DNA of 64,000 nt, taken from NCBI GenBank assembly GCA_964500435.1, contig CAZCNL010000008.1, forward strand, positions 80,191-144,190, read 5' to 3'. The stretch comes from GWF2-33-9 sp964500435. Lineage in GTDB: Bacteria > Bacteroidota > Ignavibacteria > Kapaibacteriales > UBA2268. Both the position numbers and the translations under genes were made by a program. Of the stretch, positions 55,617-63,448 are shown piece by piece (positions within the stretch are counted from its first letter, which is position 1; every line of letters starts with the position of its first letter). Under the pieces are notes generated by a model. The model did no database searches. It saw nothing but the letters and a program-made list of their open reading frames with translations, and was not told the DNA's origin.

Positions 55617-56747
55617 TTATTGTATAACAAGTTCTGCTTGAAGTGAACCAACTTCTTTCAATGCTTGAAATATTGAAATCAAATCTCTTGGTTTTACTTT
55701 CAAAGCATTTAAAGCATTTGCCATATCTTGAACTGTTGCACCTTGTAAAATTAATGGCTCAGCCGCATTTTTCTCTTCCTGGGCAGTAATCTCAGCTGTT
55801 TCTGCGGGCTGTGGTGGTCTAATTGTAAATGGTGCGGGTTGAGGGACTACAACTTGCTTTTGTATTGTAATTTCTAAACCGCTTTGTGCAATAGTTGCGG
55901 GAAGTAATTGAACATTTCCACCAACAACGACTGTACCGGTTCTTTCATTAATGACTACTTTCGCAACTGGGTCTGAAATTACATTCAATGCTTCAATTTG
56001 TGCAATTAATGCATTTATTTCATTTTGCTTCATTCCATTCGGTAATGTTACAGAAACTGTTGCCGCATCCAATGTAGTTACAGCATCTTTCATATTTGGC
56101 AATCCGGCAATTGCTGTTTGAATTCTTGTTGCCGTTGTGAAATCTGGTTCCCTTAAAACAACATTTATTTTATTTTCAACGACATAATTTGAATTAATAT
56201 TTTGTTCAAGAATTAATCCATTTGGAACTCTACCTGTAGTTGCTACGTTTTTAGAAACACGGGAACCATATGCAGAATAATCATAACCACCGATTGAAAG
56301 AGGTCCTTGTGCCATTCCAACAATTGTTCCATCAGACAAAGATAGCGGTGTTAATAGCAAAACACCTCCTTGCATTGAGGTTGCATCACCAATCGACGAT
56401 ACCACAACATCCACTTTTGACCCACTCTTCGAAAAAGAAGGAATATTAGCAGTTACCATTACAGCGGCAATATTTCTAACTCTCGAATTTTTTTGTGGAA
56501 CAGTCAACCCAAATCGCTTTAACATATTCATAAGCGATTGATTTGTAAAATATGTTTGCGGGTTATCTCCTGTATTATTCAATCCCGTTACTAAACCATA
56601 GCCAATTGCTTGAATATTACTCGAACCTTGTATGAAGGCTATGTCTTTAATTCTTGCCGCATTAAGATTCATTGATAAAACAAGGAAAAGTAGCAAAAGC
56701 GCTACTTCGAATATTGTCGATTTTATTATTATTTTTTTTGGTTTCAT
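55617..56747 (-). CDS. flgI: Flagellar P-ring protein FlgI
   Basis: FlgI forms the P ring around the rod in the peptidoglycan layer. The signal peptide is at about 1-31; the conserved start RIKDIAFIQGSSNIQAIGYG, GLVTGLNNTGDN and DVVVSSIGDATSMQGGVLLLT follow. Near residues 300-330 there is a P/A/E-rich insertion before the final GATVQDMANALNALKVKPRDL, which makes the loop longer than in most relatives. It lies 7 bp after flgH. Confidence 0.95.
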   Translation of the reverse strand: MKPKKIIIKSTIFEVALLLLFLVLSMNLNAARIKDIAFIQGSSNIQAIGYGLVTGLNNTGDNPQTYFTNQSLMNMLKRFGLTVPQKNSRVRNIAAVMVTANIPSFSKSGSKVDVVVSSIGDATSMQGGVLLLTPLSLSDGTIVGMAQGPLSIGGYDYSAYGSRVSKNVATTGRVPNGLILEQNINSNYVVENKINVVLREPDFTTATRIQTAIAGLPNMKDAVTTLDAATVSVTLPNGMKQNEINALIAQIEALNVISDPVAKVVINERTGTVVVGGNVQLLPATIAQSGLEITIQKQVVVPQPAPFTIRPPQPAETAEITAQEEKNAAEPLILQGATVQDMANALNALKVKPRDLISIFQALKEVGSLQAELVIQ

Positions 56748-56754
56748 AATAAGA

Positions 56755-57348
56755 TTAAAATAAAAATCTTAAAAACTTTGTTATTAAACCCGGTTCTTGA
56801 ACTTCAGAAACGCTGCCATCACCTTCAATTGTAAGTTTCAAATCCATAATGTTGTATGAATATACAGCATTATCTGTATTTATGTCAATTGGTCTTATAA
56901 GTCCTTCCAACGTAATTGTTTGAGTTTCGCCATTTATTTTTGTTGTGCGTGTCGCTTGTATTTTTAAATTTCCTGATTTATCAACTTCAATAATTTTTGC
57001 ACTAAGTTTAGAGCGAATACTTTCGTTTCTGTCAGTTTTACCACTTCCTTTAAAATCATTACCGGTTCCAATACTTGCCCCATAAGTTCCACCAGCAACA
57101 CCAGCTTGGTAACCAAATGTCCCCGAATAACTTGATGAGCGACCATTTGCTGTATTTGCTGAATTGTTTGCTTTCGTATCTTCAACTACTAATACCATAA
57201 CAACATCGCCAACCTTGCTTGCTTTCAAGTCCGAAAATAATGAACGAGATGAATTTTGAACAAATTGTCCATTACTTTCAGAACTAAGAATAATAAACGC
57301 AACAAATATCATTATTCCAAATTTTACAAAGTGATTTCTTATTTCCAT
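56755..57348 (-). CDS. flgH: Flagellar L-ring protein FlgH, no lipobox
   Basis: FlgH forms the L ring in the outer membrane. The segments SLFSDLKASKVGDVVMVLVVEDT, split by the usual strand breaks, and IEVDKSGNLKIQATRTTKINGE support the family, as does the end GLITKFLRFLF. A signal peptide is present, but no cysteine follows it and the whole protein has none, so the lipoprotein anchor of most FlgH proteins is missing. A purine-rich GGGGCGGAA ribosome site precedes the ATG. It lies 17 bp after flgA. Confidence 0.9.
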   Translation of the reverse strand: MEIRNHFVKFGIMIFVAFIILSSESNGQFVQNSSRSLFSDLKASKVGDVVMVLVVEDTKANNSANTANGRSSSYSGTFGYQAGVAGGTYGASIGTGNDFKGSGKTDRNESIRSKLSAKIIEVDKSGNLKIQATRTTKINGETQTITLEGLIRPIDINTDNAVYSYNIMDLKLTIEGDGSVSEVQEPGLITKFLRFLF

Positions 57349-57365
57349 TTTCCGCCCCTAATATT

Positions 57366-58094
57366 TTATTTCAAAGAAATTAATACTTCACCATTTTCTG
57401 ATACTTTTCCTTCAAATACTGAATTATTATAATCATCAACTCTTCTAACTCGAACAATATCACCTGTTGCACCATCTTGTAAAACAGTCCCCATAGTCGT
57501 AATTGATACTGTTCCACTTATAACTTTAAGCGTTACTATTTGTCCTCTTTTTATTATTTTAGGATTATCTAAAAAACTTTTTCTAATTATTTCGCCTGAT
57601 TTAACTCGCCTTTTTAAAATTTTATTATTAATTTGTGCATAATCTGTTATTATATCATTCACATTACTAACTTCTACTTTTTCCAATAAAATATCATCAT
57701 AAGTTATAACTTCATTTGGCATAATATCTCTTTTTGCAACAATTACTTCTTCAGTTTTTTTAATCCGAAAAGGTAATTCAAATGACTTTAAATATTTTTC
57801 TTTTGAATAAAAAGCAAGATAAAGTTTTTGGATAGCACTATTATTATTTTCTTTAAATTCAAATTTTGCTTTAATATTTCCTTCTTCGAATTTAATATCA
57901 TTAGGTTCAATTAATAAAATTGGTGTTGAATTTTCGCCATAAATTGATTTTATATACTTTTCTGCTAACGCTTTAATTCTTTGACCTGAAAAAGTTGATT
58001 GTGCATTAGAATAAAAGGAGTTAAAACAAAACATAAATAAAAGTAATAAATTCAACTTTATAACTTTAATCAATATATTTTGTTTTGCTTTCAT
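57366..58094 (-). CDS. flgA: P-ring chaperone FlgA
   Basis: FlgA is a periplasmic chaperone for FlgI. After an N-terminal signal sequence, the C-terminal SAF-type domain has IVAKRDIMPNEVITYDDI and GQIVTLKVISGTVSITTMG, typical for the family, ending with VRVRRVDDYNNSVFEGKV. The 242-residue length is normal. It is 27 bp after flgG and 17 bp before flgH. Confidence 0.88.
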   Translation of the reverse strand: MKAKQNILIKVIKLNLLLLFMFCFNSFYSNAQSTFSGQRIKALAEKYIKSIYGENSTPILLIEPNDIKFEEGNIKAKFEFKENNNSAIQKLYLAFYSKEKYLKSFELPFRIKKTEEVIVAKRDIMPNEVITYDDILLEKVEVSNVNDIITDYAQINNKILKRRVKSGEIIRKSFLDNPKIIKRGQIVTLKVISGTVSITTMGTVLQDGATGDIVRVRRVDDYNNSVFEGKVSENGEVLISLK

Positions 58095-58121
58095 TTTTAT
58101 TATTGTTTATAACTTAATTTA

Positions 58122-58910
58122 TTATCTTTTCAAATTCACAGCAGTTCCTAAAATATTATCAGCCGTTTGCACAGATTTAGAATTCAATTCATAAGCACGT
58201 TGAGCAGTTATCATATTAACCATTTCTTCCACAATATCCACATTTGAGCTTTCAAGATGTCGCTGTAAAATTTCCCCCGTGTTATTAATTCCAGGGTTCT
58301 CGTAAAATGGTTGACCTGATGCTGGTGTTTCAGCATAAAGATTATCGCCTAACGCACGCAATCCACCTGGGTTAACAAATCGAGCTAATTCAAGCTGCCC
58401 TAAAGTTTGTGGTTCTGTTTCGCCATCGAGTAACACTTCTACATAACCATCACGTGAAACTTGCACCTCAACAGCATCTTGTGGAACAATAAAACCTGGC
58501 TCGAGTTTATAACCTTGAGCATTAACAATTTGTCCTTGTCTATCAAGTCGAAACGTGCCATCTCTTGTATAAGCAATTGTATTATCTGGCTTACGAACAA
58601 GGAAAAAGCCCTCGCCACTAATTGCCAAATCAAGCGGGTTATTTGTTTGAGTTATATCGCCTTGACTATATATTTTCGTTGTCTGTACAAGTTCCGTACC
58701 AGAGCCAATTTGTACTTCATTCAATGGCTCAACACCAATACGAGAAATTGCTCCTGCTGGTCGCAATGTTTCGTATAGTAAATCTTGAAATTCGGGTCTT
58801 ACTTTCTTATAACCAGTTGTATTTACGTTTGATATATTATTTGCGATGATTTCAACGTATTTCTGTTGAGCATTCAAGCCCGTTGCCGCTGTTCTTAATG
58901 TTTTATCCAT
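58122..58910 (-). CDS. flgG: Distal rod protein FlgG
   Basis: FlgG builds the distal rod. The N-terminal rod signature NNISNVNTTGYKKVRPEFQD and the C-terminal VDIVEEMVNMITAQRAYELN are diagnostic; LDLAISGEGFFLV is the shared middle motif. The 262-residue length is standard. It follows flgF after 58 bp. Confidence 0.96.
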   Translation of the reverse strand: MDKTLRTAATGLNAQQKYVEIIANNISNVNTTGYKKVRPEFQDLLYETLRPAGAISRIGVEPLNEVQIGSGTELVQTTKIYSQGDITQTNNPLDLAISGEGFFLVRKPDNTIAYTRDGTFRLDRQGQIVNAQGYKLEPGFIVPQDAVEVQVSRDGYVEVLLDGETEPQTLGQLELARFVNPGGLRALGDNLYAETPASGQPFYENPGINNTGEILQRHLESSNVDIVEEMVNMITAQRAYELNSKSVQTADNILGTAVNLKR

Positions 58911-58968
58911 AGTTCATCCCTGAATTGTTCTTCTTCCGTGAATAAATTAATATTAAAAAAACATAAAA

Positions 58969-59748
58969 TTAGTAGTATTTACCAAGGTTTATCGAGCGGT
59001 CAAGAGTTTGGTCATTAGTTTGAATTACTTTGCTTCCTGCTTCAAAATACCTTTGTAATTCAATCATCTGTACCATCTCTGAAACCACATTGACATTCGA
59101 ATTCTCGAGCCAGCCTTGTTTTACTCTAATTTTATCAAAATCAATTTCTTGGACATTACCCGCTCCATTCAATATAAATTCACCATTAGAAATACGCTGT
59201 AACGAGTTTTGAAATTCAGGCTTCACTAACTTAATTTTTCCGACTTCTACATCATTCAAAAAGATTTCGCCTGTTTCTGCGATTCTCAAATTCATTGCAC
59301 GCCCATCCTGAGTTAGCAATGCATCCGATAATATTTCACTCGATACTTTGATTGGACCAGCATCTCCAATTAGCTTTTTACCGTCGTTGCGGATAATTGT
59401 CCCATCTTCTGCGAACCGAAATTCTCCATTTCGTGACAAAAATTGCTTCCCTTCGGCATCTTCAAGTAAAAAGAAACCTTCACCATCAATCGCTATATCC
59501 AAAGGATTTTCAGTTTTTTGAAAAGCGCCCTCGCTAAAATCATAATAAGAACCTATCGGCGGGTCATTTTGCTCCACATCACCTTTTACATTATAAAAAT
59601 TTGCTCGTGCATCGATTAAATTCCGCTCAAATACGTTAGCACGCTTAAAACCCGTAGTACTCGCATTCGCAATGTTATTTGCGATTACTTCTAATCGAGT
59701 TTGCTGGTTTTGCATACCAAGTGCCGCTGTAAAAAATTCTTTTAACAA
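58969..59748 (-). CDS. flgF: Proximal rod protein FlgF
   Basis: A rod protein of the FlgF/FlgG group: NNIANASTTGFKRANVFER, LDIAIDGEGFFLLED and VVSEMVQMIELQRYFEAG are typical. It is the first gene of the operon. An ATG at 59799 would add 17 residues that do not fit the family; the usual N-terminus begins L-K-E-F-F-T-A-A-L-G-M, which here would be read from a TTG at 59748, so that start is preferred. The gap to tatC (59800-60101) must hold the operon promoter. Confidence 0.88.
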   Translation of the reverse strand: MLKEFFTAALGMQNQQTRLEVIANNIANASTTGFKRANVFERNLIDARANFYNVKGDVEQNDPPIGSYYDFSEGAFQKTENPLDIAIDGEGFFLLEDAEGKQFLSRNGEFRFAEDGTIIRNDGKKLIGDAGPIKVSSEILSDALLTQDGRAMNLRIAETGEIFLNDVEVGKIKLVKPEFQNSLQRISNGEFILNGAGNVQEIDFDKIRVKQGWLENSNVNVVSEMVQMIELQRYFEAGSKVIQTNDQTLDRSINLGKYY

Positions 59749-59799
59749 TTTTAGCCATTTTTTTTTACATCTTATTTTAAACAAGTTATATGCCACCAA

Positions 59800-60101
59800 T
59801 ATATTTATTTATTTAATTTCAACTTATACTTTCCATTAATTATTGATTTTCAAGAAGATATAAAATAATAATTTTACTATATTTTGGTAACTACAATATT
59901 CAATAAATTATTTTTTGACAAAATTCACCAATTTCATTATTTTGTTGAATATTGTTCAACTATGATAATGCAATAAATAGAGATTAGAAATATTCATTAA
60001 AATTTACACATAATTTAGTTCAATTCGTCTGTAATTTAATTTTAATTATTAGTCTTTTTTTTGCTAATTTATTTTTTTTTGAAATGCAATTTTAAAATAT
60101 T
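59800..60101. promoter_or_regulatory. Divergent promoter region flgF/tatC with repeats
   Basis: This AT-rich gap lies between the divergent flgF and tatC genes. It contains CAATATTCAA at 59894-59903 and its reverse complement TTGAATATTG at 59945-59954, plus the overlapping inverted repeat GTTGAA-N5-TTCAAC at 59944-59960. Three related half-sites suggest a regulator binding region. No clear sigma-28 or sigma-54 promoter was found by eye. Confidence 0.45.
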
Positions 60102-60920
60102 ATGGAAGAAACTCAAAATCAAACAACCGATACATCAGAAAAAATAAATAAAGAACCACGCCCAGGCGAAGAAATGACATTTATCGACCACCTTGGCGAA
60201 TTGAGAAAAAGATTGATGCTTTCTGTTATTGGACTTTTAGTTGGAATGTTCATTGCTGCATTTTTTGTCGAATATATAATGAACATCATATTACTTAGCC
60301 CTGCTATCCAAAATCATTTAAAATTGCAAAACTTGAAGCCATTTGGTCAACCTATATTGTACTTTAAAATCATTTTCATCGCTGGTTTTATTATTTCAAT
60401 CCCTTGGTTAATCTATCAACTTTGGAAATTTGTCGCTCCGGGGTTATATCAAAATGAAAAAAAGTGGGTTCTCTCAATAACCTTTTCTGCAACTTTTTCG
60501 TTCATTTGTGGAATTTTGTTTTCCTACTATGTAATGTTGCCTTCGATGGTAAATTTCGCAGCAAACTTCGGCAGCAAATCCATTGAAAATATAATTGATG
60601 TCAACGAATATATTTCATTTTACACAACAATGATGTTGGCATCGGGCTTAGTTTTCGAATTACCAATACTTACCTTTATCCTTACTAAAGTTGGACTTGT
60701 AAACTCACGCTTTTTACGTAAGTATTGGCGACACTCAATTATCGTTATATTAGTTATTGCCGCTATAGTTACCCCTACTCCAGACCCCGTCACACAACTT
60801 GTTTTTGCCGCTCCATTAATAATTTTATATGAAGTCAGCATATGGGTCGCTAAACTTGTTGAAAAAAAGAAAAAAGATAAAGAACAATTATCCGAAACTG
60901 AAAAACAAGACAAAGAATAA
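60102..60920 (+). CDS. tatC: Sec-independent protein translocase TatC
   Basis: TatC is the receptor of the twin-arginine translocase. The diagnostic N-terminus TFIDHLGELRKRLMLSVIG is present after a polar extension of about 23 residues, followed by six transmembrane segments; the FFVEYIMNIILLSP and ATPTPDP-like turn (VTPTPDPVTQ) segments are typical. The tail is K/E-rich. tatA is not adjacent. A Tat-type signal is seen on the S66 peptidase encoded at 8475. Confidence 0.93.
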   Translation: MEETQNQTTDTSEKINKEPRPGEEMTFIDHLGELRKRLMLSVIGLLVGMFIAAFFVEYIMNIILLSPAIQNHLKLQNLKPFGQPILYFKIIFIAGFIISIPWLIYQLWKFVAPGLYQNEKKWVLSITFSATFSFICGILFSYYVMLPSMVNFAANFGSKSIENIIDVNEYISFYTTMMLASGLVFELPILTFILTKVGLVNSRFLRKYWRHSIIVILVIAAIVTPTPDPVTQLVFAAPLIILYEVSIWVAKLVEKKKKDKEQLSETEKQDKE

Positions 60921-61259
60921 AAAAAATGATAATTTTTTTGGATAATTAAAAAATATTTTGTAAATTGAAAATGTTTAATGTTCTCATATATCTAATTAAT
61001 ATATGCCATCATTAAAATTAAATTGCGTTATTTTCGATGAAGTAAAAGATGCGAAATAACGGACTTTGTAATTATTTATGGTGTTATTATGATATTAATA
61101 ACTAAAAAAACATATAAATCTCAGATATTCGAACCTATAGAGCATAACTGCATCGGAATAAAAAGCCCAAAAATCAAACTAACAAGCGAAGGGAGTAATA
61201 TAATTGTTCTATAAACGTTTCTTAAATAAATGTGAATTTTGCACAAAAGATAAAAAGTA
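60921..61259. other. Non-coding gap with hairpin
   Basis: This 339-bp AT-rich stretch separates tatC from the restriction gene. It holds one clear feature, an inverted repeat CGTTATTTTCG (61026-61036) and CGAAATAACG (61052-61061) with a 15-base loop. Two very short reading frames (61003-61059 and 61089-61214) are present but resemble nothing known, and may be remnants. It is the likely left boundary of the accessory segment. Confidence 0.45.
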
Positions 61260-62096
61260 ATGATTGATAAAATAGAATTAGGCTCTCGAACTGCAAAAGG
61301 TGGTTTTGACAATGAGCTTGATATTGTCAGAAAGTTTAATAATTGGAAAAAGGATAAAACAGCTCAAAAATGGTTAGAAATTATGGGCTATAGATTAGAT
61401 AAACTTGATTCAGTAACTGCAATACAAGTCCCAACTAAAATTAGTCAAAAGGATATTGAAAAATATAATGTTACAATTGACTAATATAACGAGTTTGTTA
61501 GATTTAAGAAAGCAGATGCTCAAGTCAAATTAATTATAAAAATTGGAAATATCATAAGGATTGAAAATTTATCACTTAAAAAAGCTAATTCTAATGCAGA
61601 TTACAATCAAATTGACAAAAGAACGGTAGATTCTTATTAGGAAATGTGGAAATTTGATGATGAGATAGCATTTTGGCTGAAATTATTTACTGGTGAAATA
61701 TTACCAAAAGAAGCAAAAGGCTTCATAAAGAAAATTAAACCAAGAGTGAATCGTAGATTGTTTTTAGATGAAATTCCAGAAGAGATTCAAAATAAAATTG
61801 TGAATTTCTTTGAGAGAAATAAAATTCTTGTTATTAGCGATTTAATCAAAGGTAGAGGTGGATTATCTGCTAATTGGATGTTAGTTACAATGAATAATGT
61901 TGATAAAGAATCTACAAGTTGGATTTTGAAAGATATTAACACTACTTTGAATTTTTATGGAGAAGGAAGTGTTTTTATTACTCCAAGAGGTAGTCTTCGT
62001 ATAGGTAGAATAACAATGCAGAGAAAAGGTGGTACACCTGATCCTACCAAGATACAATTTAAATTTAAACCATGTGAACTATTTGAGATTGTTTGA
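61260..62096 (+). pseudogene. Type II restriction endonuclease, two in-frame stops
   Basis: One continuous frame of 278 codons is broken by TAA at 61482-61484 and TAG at 61638-61640. Read through, it encodes a typical type II restriction enzyme: an N-terminal GSRTAKGGFDNE segment, then FKKADAQVKLII followed by the catalytic-looking RIENLSLKKANSN, NQIDKRTVDSY, and a C-terminal ITPRGSLRIGRITMQRKGGT. Each stop can arise from one base change of a sense codon (GAA to TAA, CAG or AAG to TAG). The neighbouring flhF ends with TAG, so TAG is not recoded here. The methyltransferase gene begins 3 bp after the final stop. The enzyme is probably dead, but sequencing error is possible. Confidence 0.8.
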
Positions 62097-62099
62097 AAA

Positions 62100-62888
62100 A
62101 TGGAATTAAATAAAATATATCTCGGTGATTGTATTACAATAATGCAAGACTTACCAAATTGTTCAATTGATTTGGTTTTTGCGGATCCACCTTTTAATAT
62201 TGGTTTAAAATATGATATTTATAATGATAAAAAATCTTATAACGAATATTTTGAATGGTCAGAAAAATGGATTAGTGAAACATTTAGACTTTTAAAAAAT
62301 ACAGGATCAATTTATGTTGCGATCGGTGATGAATTTGCAGCTGAAATAAATATAATCTTAAAGAAAGCAGGTTTTAATTTTAGGAATTGGATTATTTGGT
62401 ATTATACATTTGGACAAAATCAGAGGAAGAAATTTAACAGGGCACATACTCATATATTATATTTTACAAAAGATAATGAAAAATTTACCTTTAATATTGA
62501 TAATGTGAGAGTTCCTTCAGCAAGGCAATTAGTATATAATGATAAGAGAGCACATCCAAAAGGAAAAACACCAGATGATGTTTGGGAATTTCCAAGAGTT
62601 TGTGGCACTTTTAAAGAAAGGATTGGCGATCACCCTTGTCAAATGCCTGAATCGCTTTTAGAGCGGATTATTTTAGCAAGTTCAAATGAAAATGATATTG
62701 TATTAGATCCATTTGGTGGCACTGGAACAACAGCAGCTGTAGCAAAAAAACTTAAAAGAAATTATATTACAATGGATATTTCAAAGAGTTATTATGAAGT
62801 AATCACTCAAAGATTAAACGGGAATATTCACGAAATAAAAAGAAATGGATTAGAAAGGAATACGACAAATAGCGAATCTTTATTTTAA
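62100..62888 (+). CDS. Site-specific DNA methyltransferase (beta class)
   Basis: A 262-residue DNA amino-methyltransferase with the catalytic motif ADPPFNIG near the N-terminus and the SAM motif DPFGGTGTTAAVAKKL near the C-terminus. This order, with the recognition region in between, is the beta class. It would methylate adenine or N4-cytosine in the site of the adjacent restriction enzyme. The frame is intact, so it can still modify DNA although the nuclease gene is broken. The gene ends before a strong terminator. Confidence 0.92.
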   Translation: MELNKIYLGDCITIMQDLPNCSIDLVFADPPFNIGLKYDIYNDKKSYNEYFEWSEKWISETFRLLKNTGSIYVAIGDEFAAEINIILKKAGFNFRNWIIWYYTFGQNQRKKFNRAHTHILYFTKDNEKFTFNIDNVRVPSARQLVYNDKRAHPKGKTPDDVWEFPRVCGTFKERIGDHPCQMPESLLERIILASSNENDIVLDPFGGTGTTAAVAKKLKRNYITMDISKSYYEVITQRLNGNIHEIKRNGLERNTTNSESLF

Positions 62889-62905
62889 ATAACTTATTAA
62901 GCCTT

Positions 62906-62928
62906 GCCCTTCCCACGAAGGGCTTTTT
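62906..62928 (+). terminator. Rho-independent terminator after the methyltransferase
   Basis: GCCCTT and AAGGGC form a 6-bp stem around CCCACG, followed by five T residues and more T further on. It lies 17 bp after the methyltransferase stop and closes the restriction-modification unit. Confidence 0.8.
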
Positions 62929-62955
62929 ATTTTTTTTGAAAAGCCAACGTGCTAA

Positions 62956-63162
62956 CTTTTGTTTTGCACAATAACAAATCAAATCAAAAATTATCCTTTT
63001 GAGGTAATGTTACCATCAAATCTTGCAGTAACGGGTGTTATTATTGCCGACCAAATTAAAAGTCTGGATTGGAAAGTTAGAAATGTAGAATTTATAGTAA
63101 AAGCACCTAAAAATGTGTTGAATGAAACAATGAATAAATTTTTAACACTGGTGAAACTTTAA
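62956..63162 (+). pseudogene. Truncated MazF/PemK-type toxin remnant
   Basis: The open frame lies after an in-frame stop at 62953 and has only a TTG as an internal start. It encodes about 67 residues that match the second half of MazF/PemK ribonuclease toxins: KNYPFEVMLP, GVIIADQIKSLDW, VEFIVKAPKNVLNE. The N-terminal half with the usual SPxYN and RRPALV-type motifs is missing, and no antitoxin gene is seen. The product would probably be inactive. It sits between the methyltransferase terminator and the putative attachment site. Confidence 0.7.
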
Positions 63163-63448
63163 ATTAACTTTATCCAAATTAAAGATTTTCGCTATAGTGA
63201 ATCTTTATCGTAGAGTGTCAATATAATTTAATTGAATGATTTGTGGGTTTAAATGTATTGCTTTTTGTGGACCCGGAGGGACTATTTGACTTCTTTATAA
63301 ATCAATGACTTAGATGTAGTTGTTATTGAAATGGACAAAATATGAACAGAATTATTGAATTTTCCTTCAAAAACTAACATATTTTAAAGTGAAATATCAT
63401 TTATCAATTTATCGAAAATAAATAATTATTATTGCCAATTATTTGAAT
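63163..63448. other. Gap with putative att site
   Basis: This stretch of 286 bp has no convincing gene. Its one notable item is a GC-rich piece at 63267-63283, described separately. The rest is AT-rich with no clear promoter or hairpin. Confidence 0.5.
63267..63283 (-). other. tRNA 3'-end fragment, candidate att site
   Basis: On the minus strand the sequence AGTCCCTCCGGGTCCAC reads as the end of a tRNA: last T-loop bases, the T-stem half CCCTC, the acceptor half CGGGTCC, discriminator A and C. The 5' part of a tRNA is absent. Such 3' fragments are typical crossover sites left by integrases in tRNA genes. In this AT-rich region the piece stands out. A short open frame also covers it, so the call is not certain. 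Confidence 0.5.

Noticed and set aside
59800..60101. Sigma-28 or sigma-54 promoter for the flg operon
   Set aside because: No TAAAGTTT/GCCGATAA or TGGCAC/TTGCA pair was found at acceptable spacing on the minus strand.
61089..61214. 41-codon frame before the restriction gene
   Set aside because: No recognisable similarity, no clear ribosome site, and upstream frames look degenerate.
61260..62096. Stop-codon recoding or readthrough in the restriction gene
   Set aside because: Both TAA and TAG end normal genes in this window (TAG closes flhF right before flhG), and no recoding element is visible; decay or error is simpler.
63237..63290. Short Cys-rich peptide frame covering the tRNA-like piece
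   Set aside because: It has 17 codons and no ribosome site or homologue; it gives a rival explanation for the GC-rich piece but is not supported as a gene.
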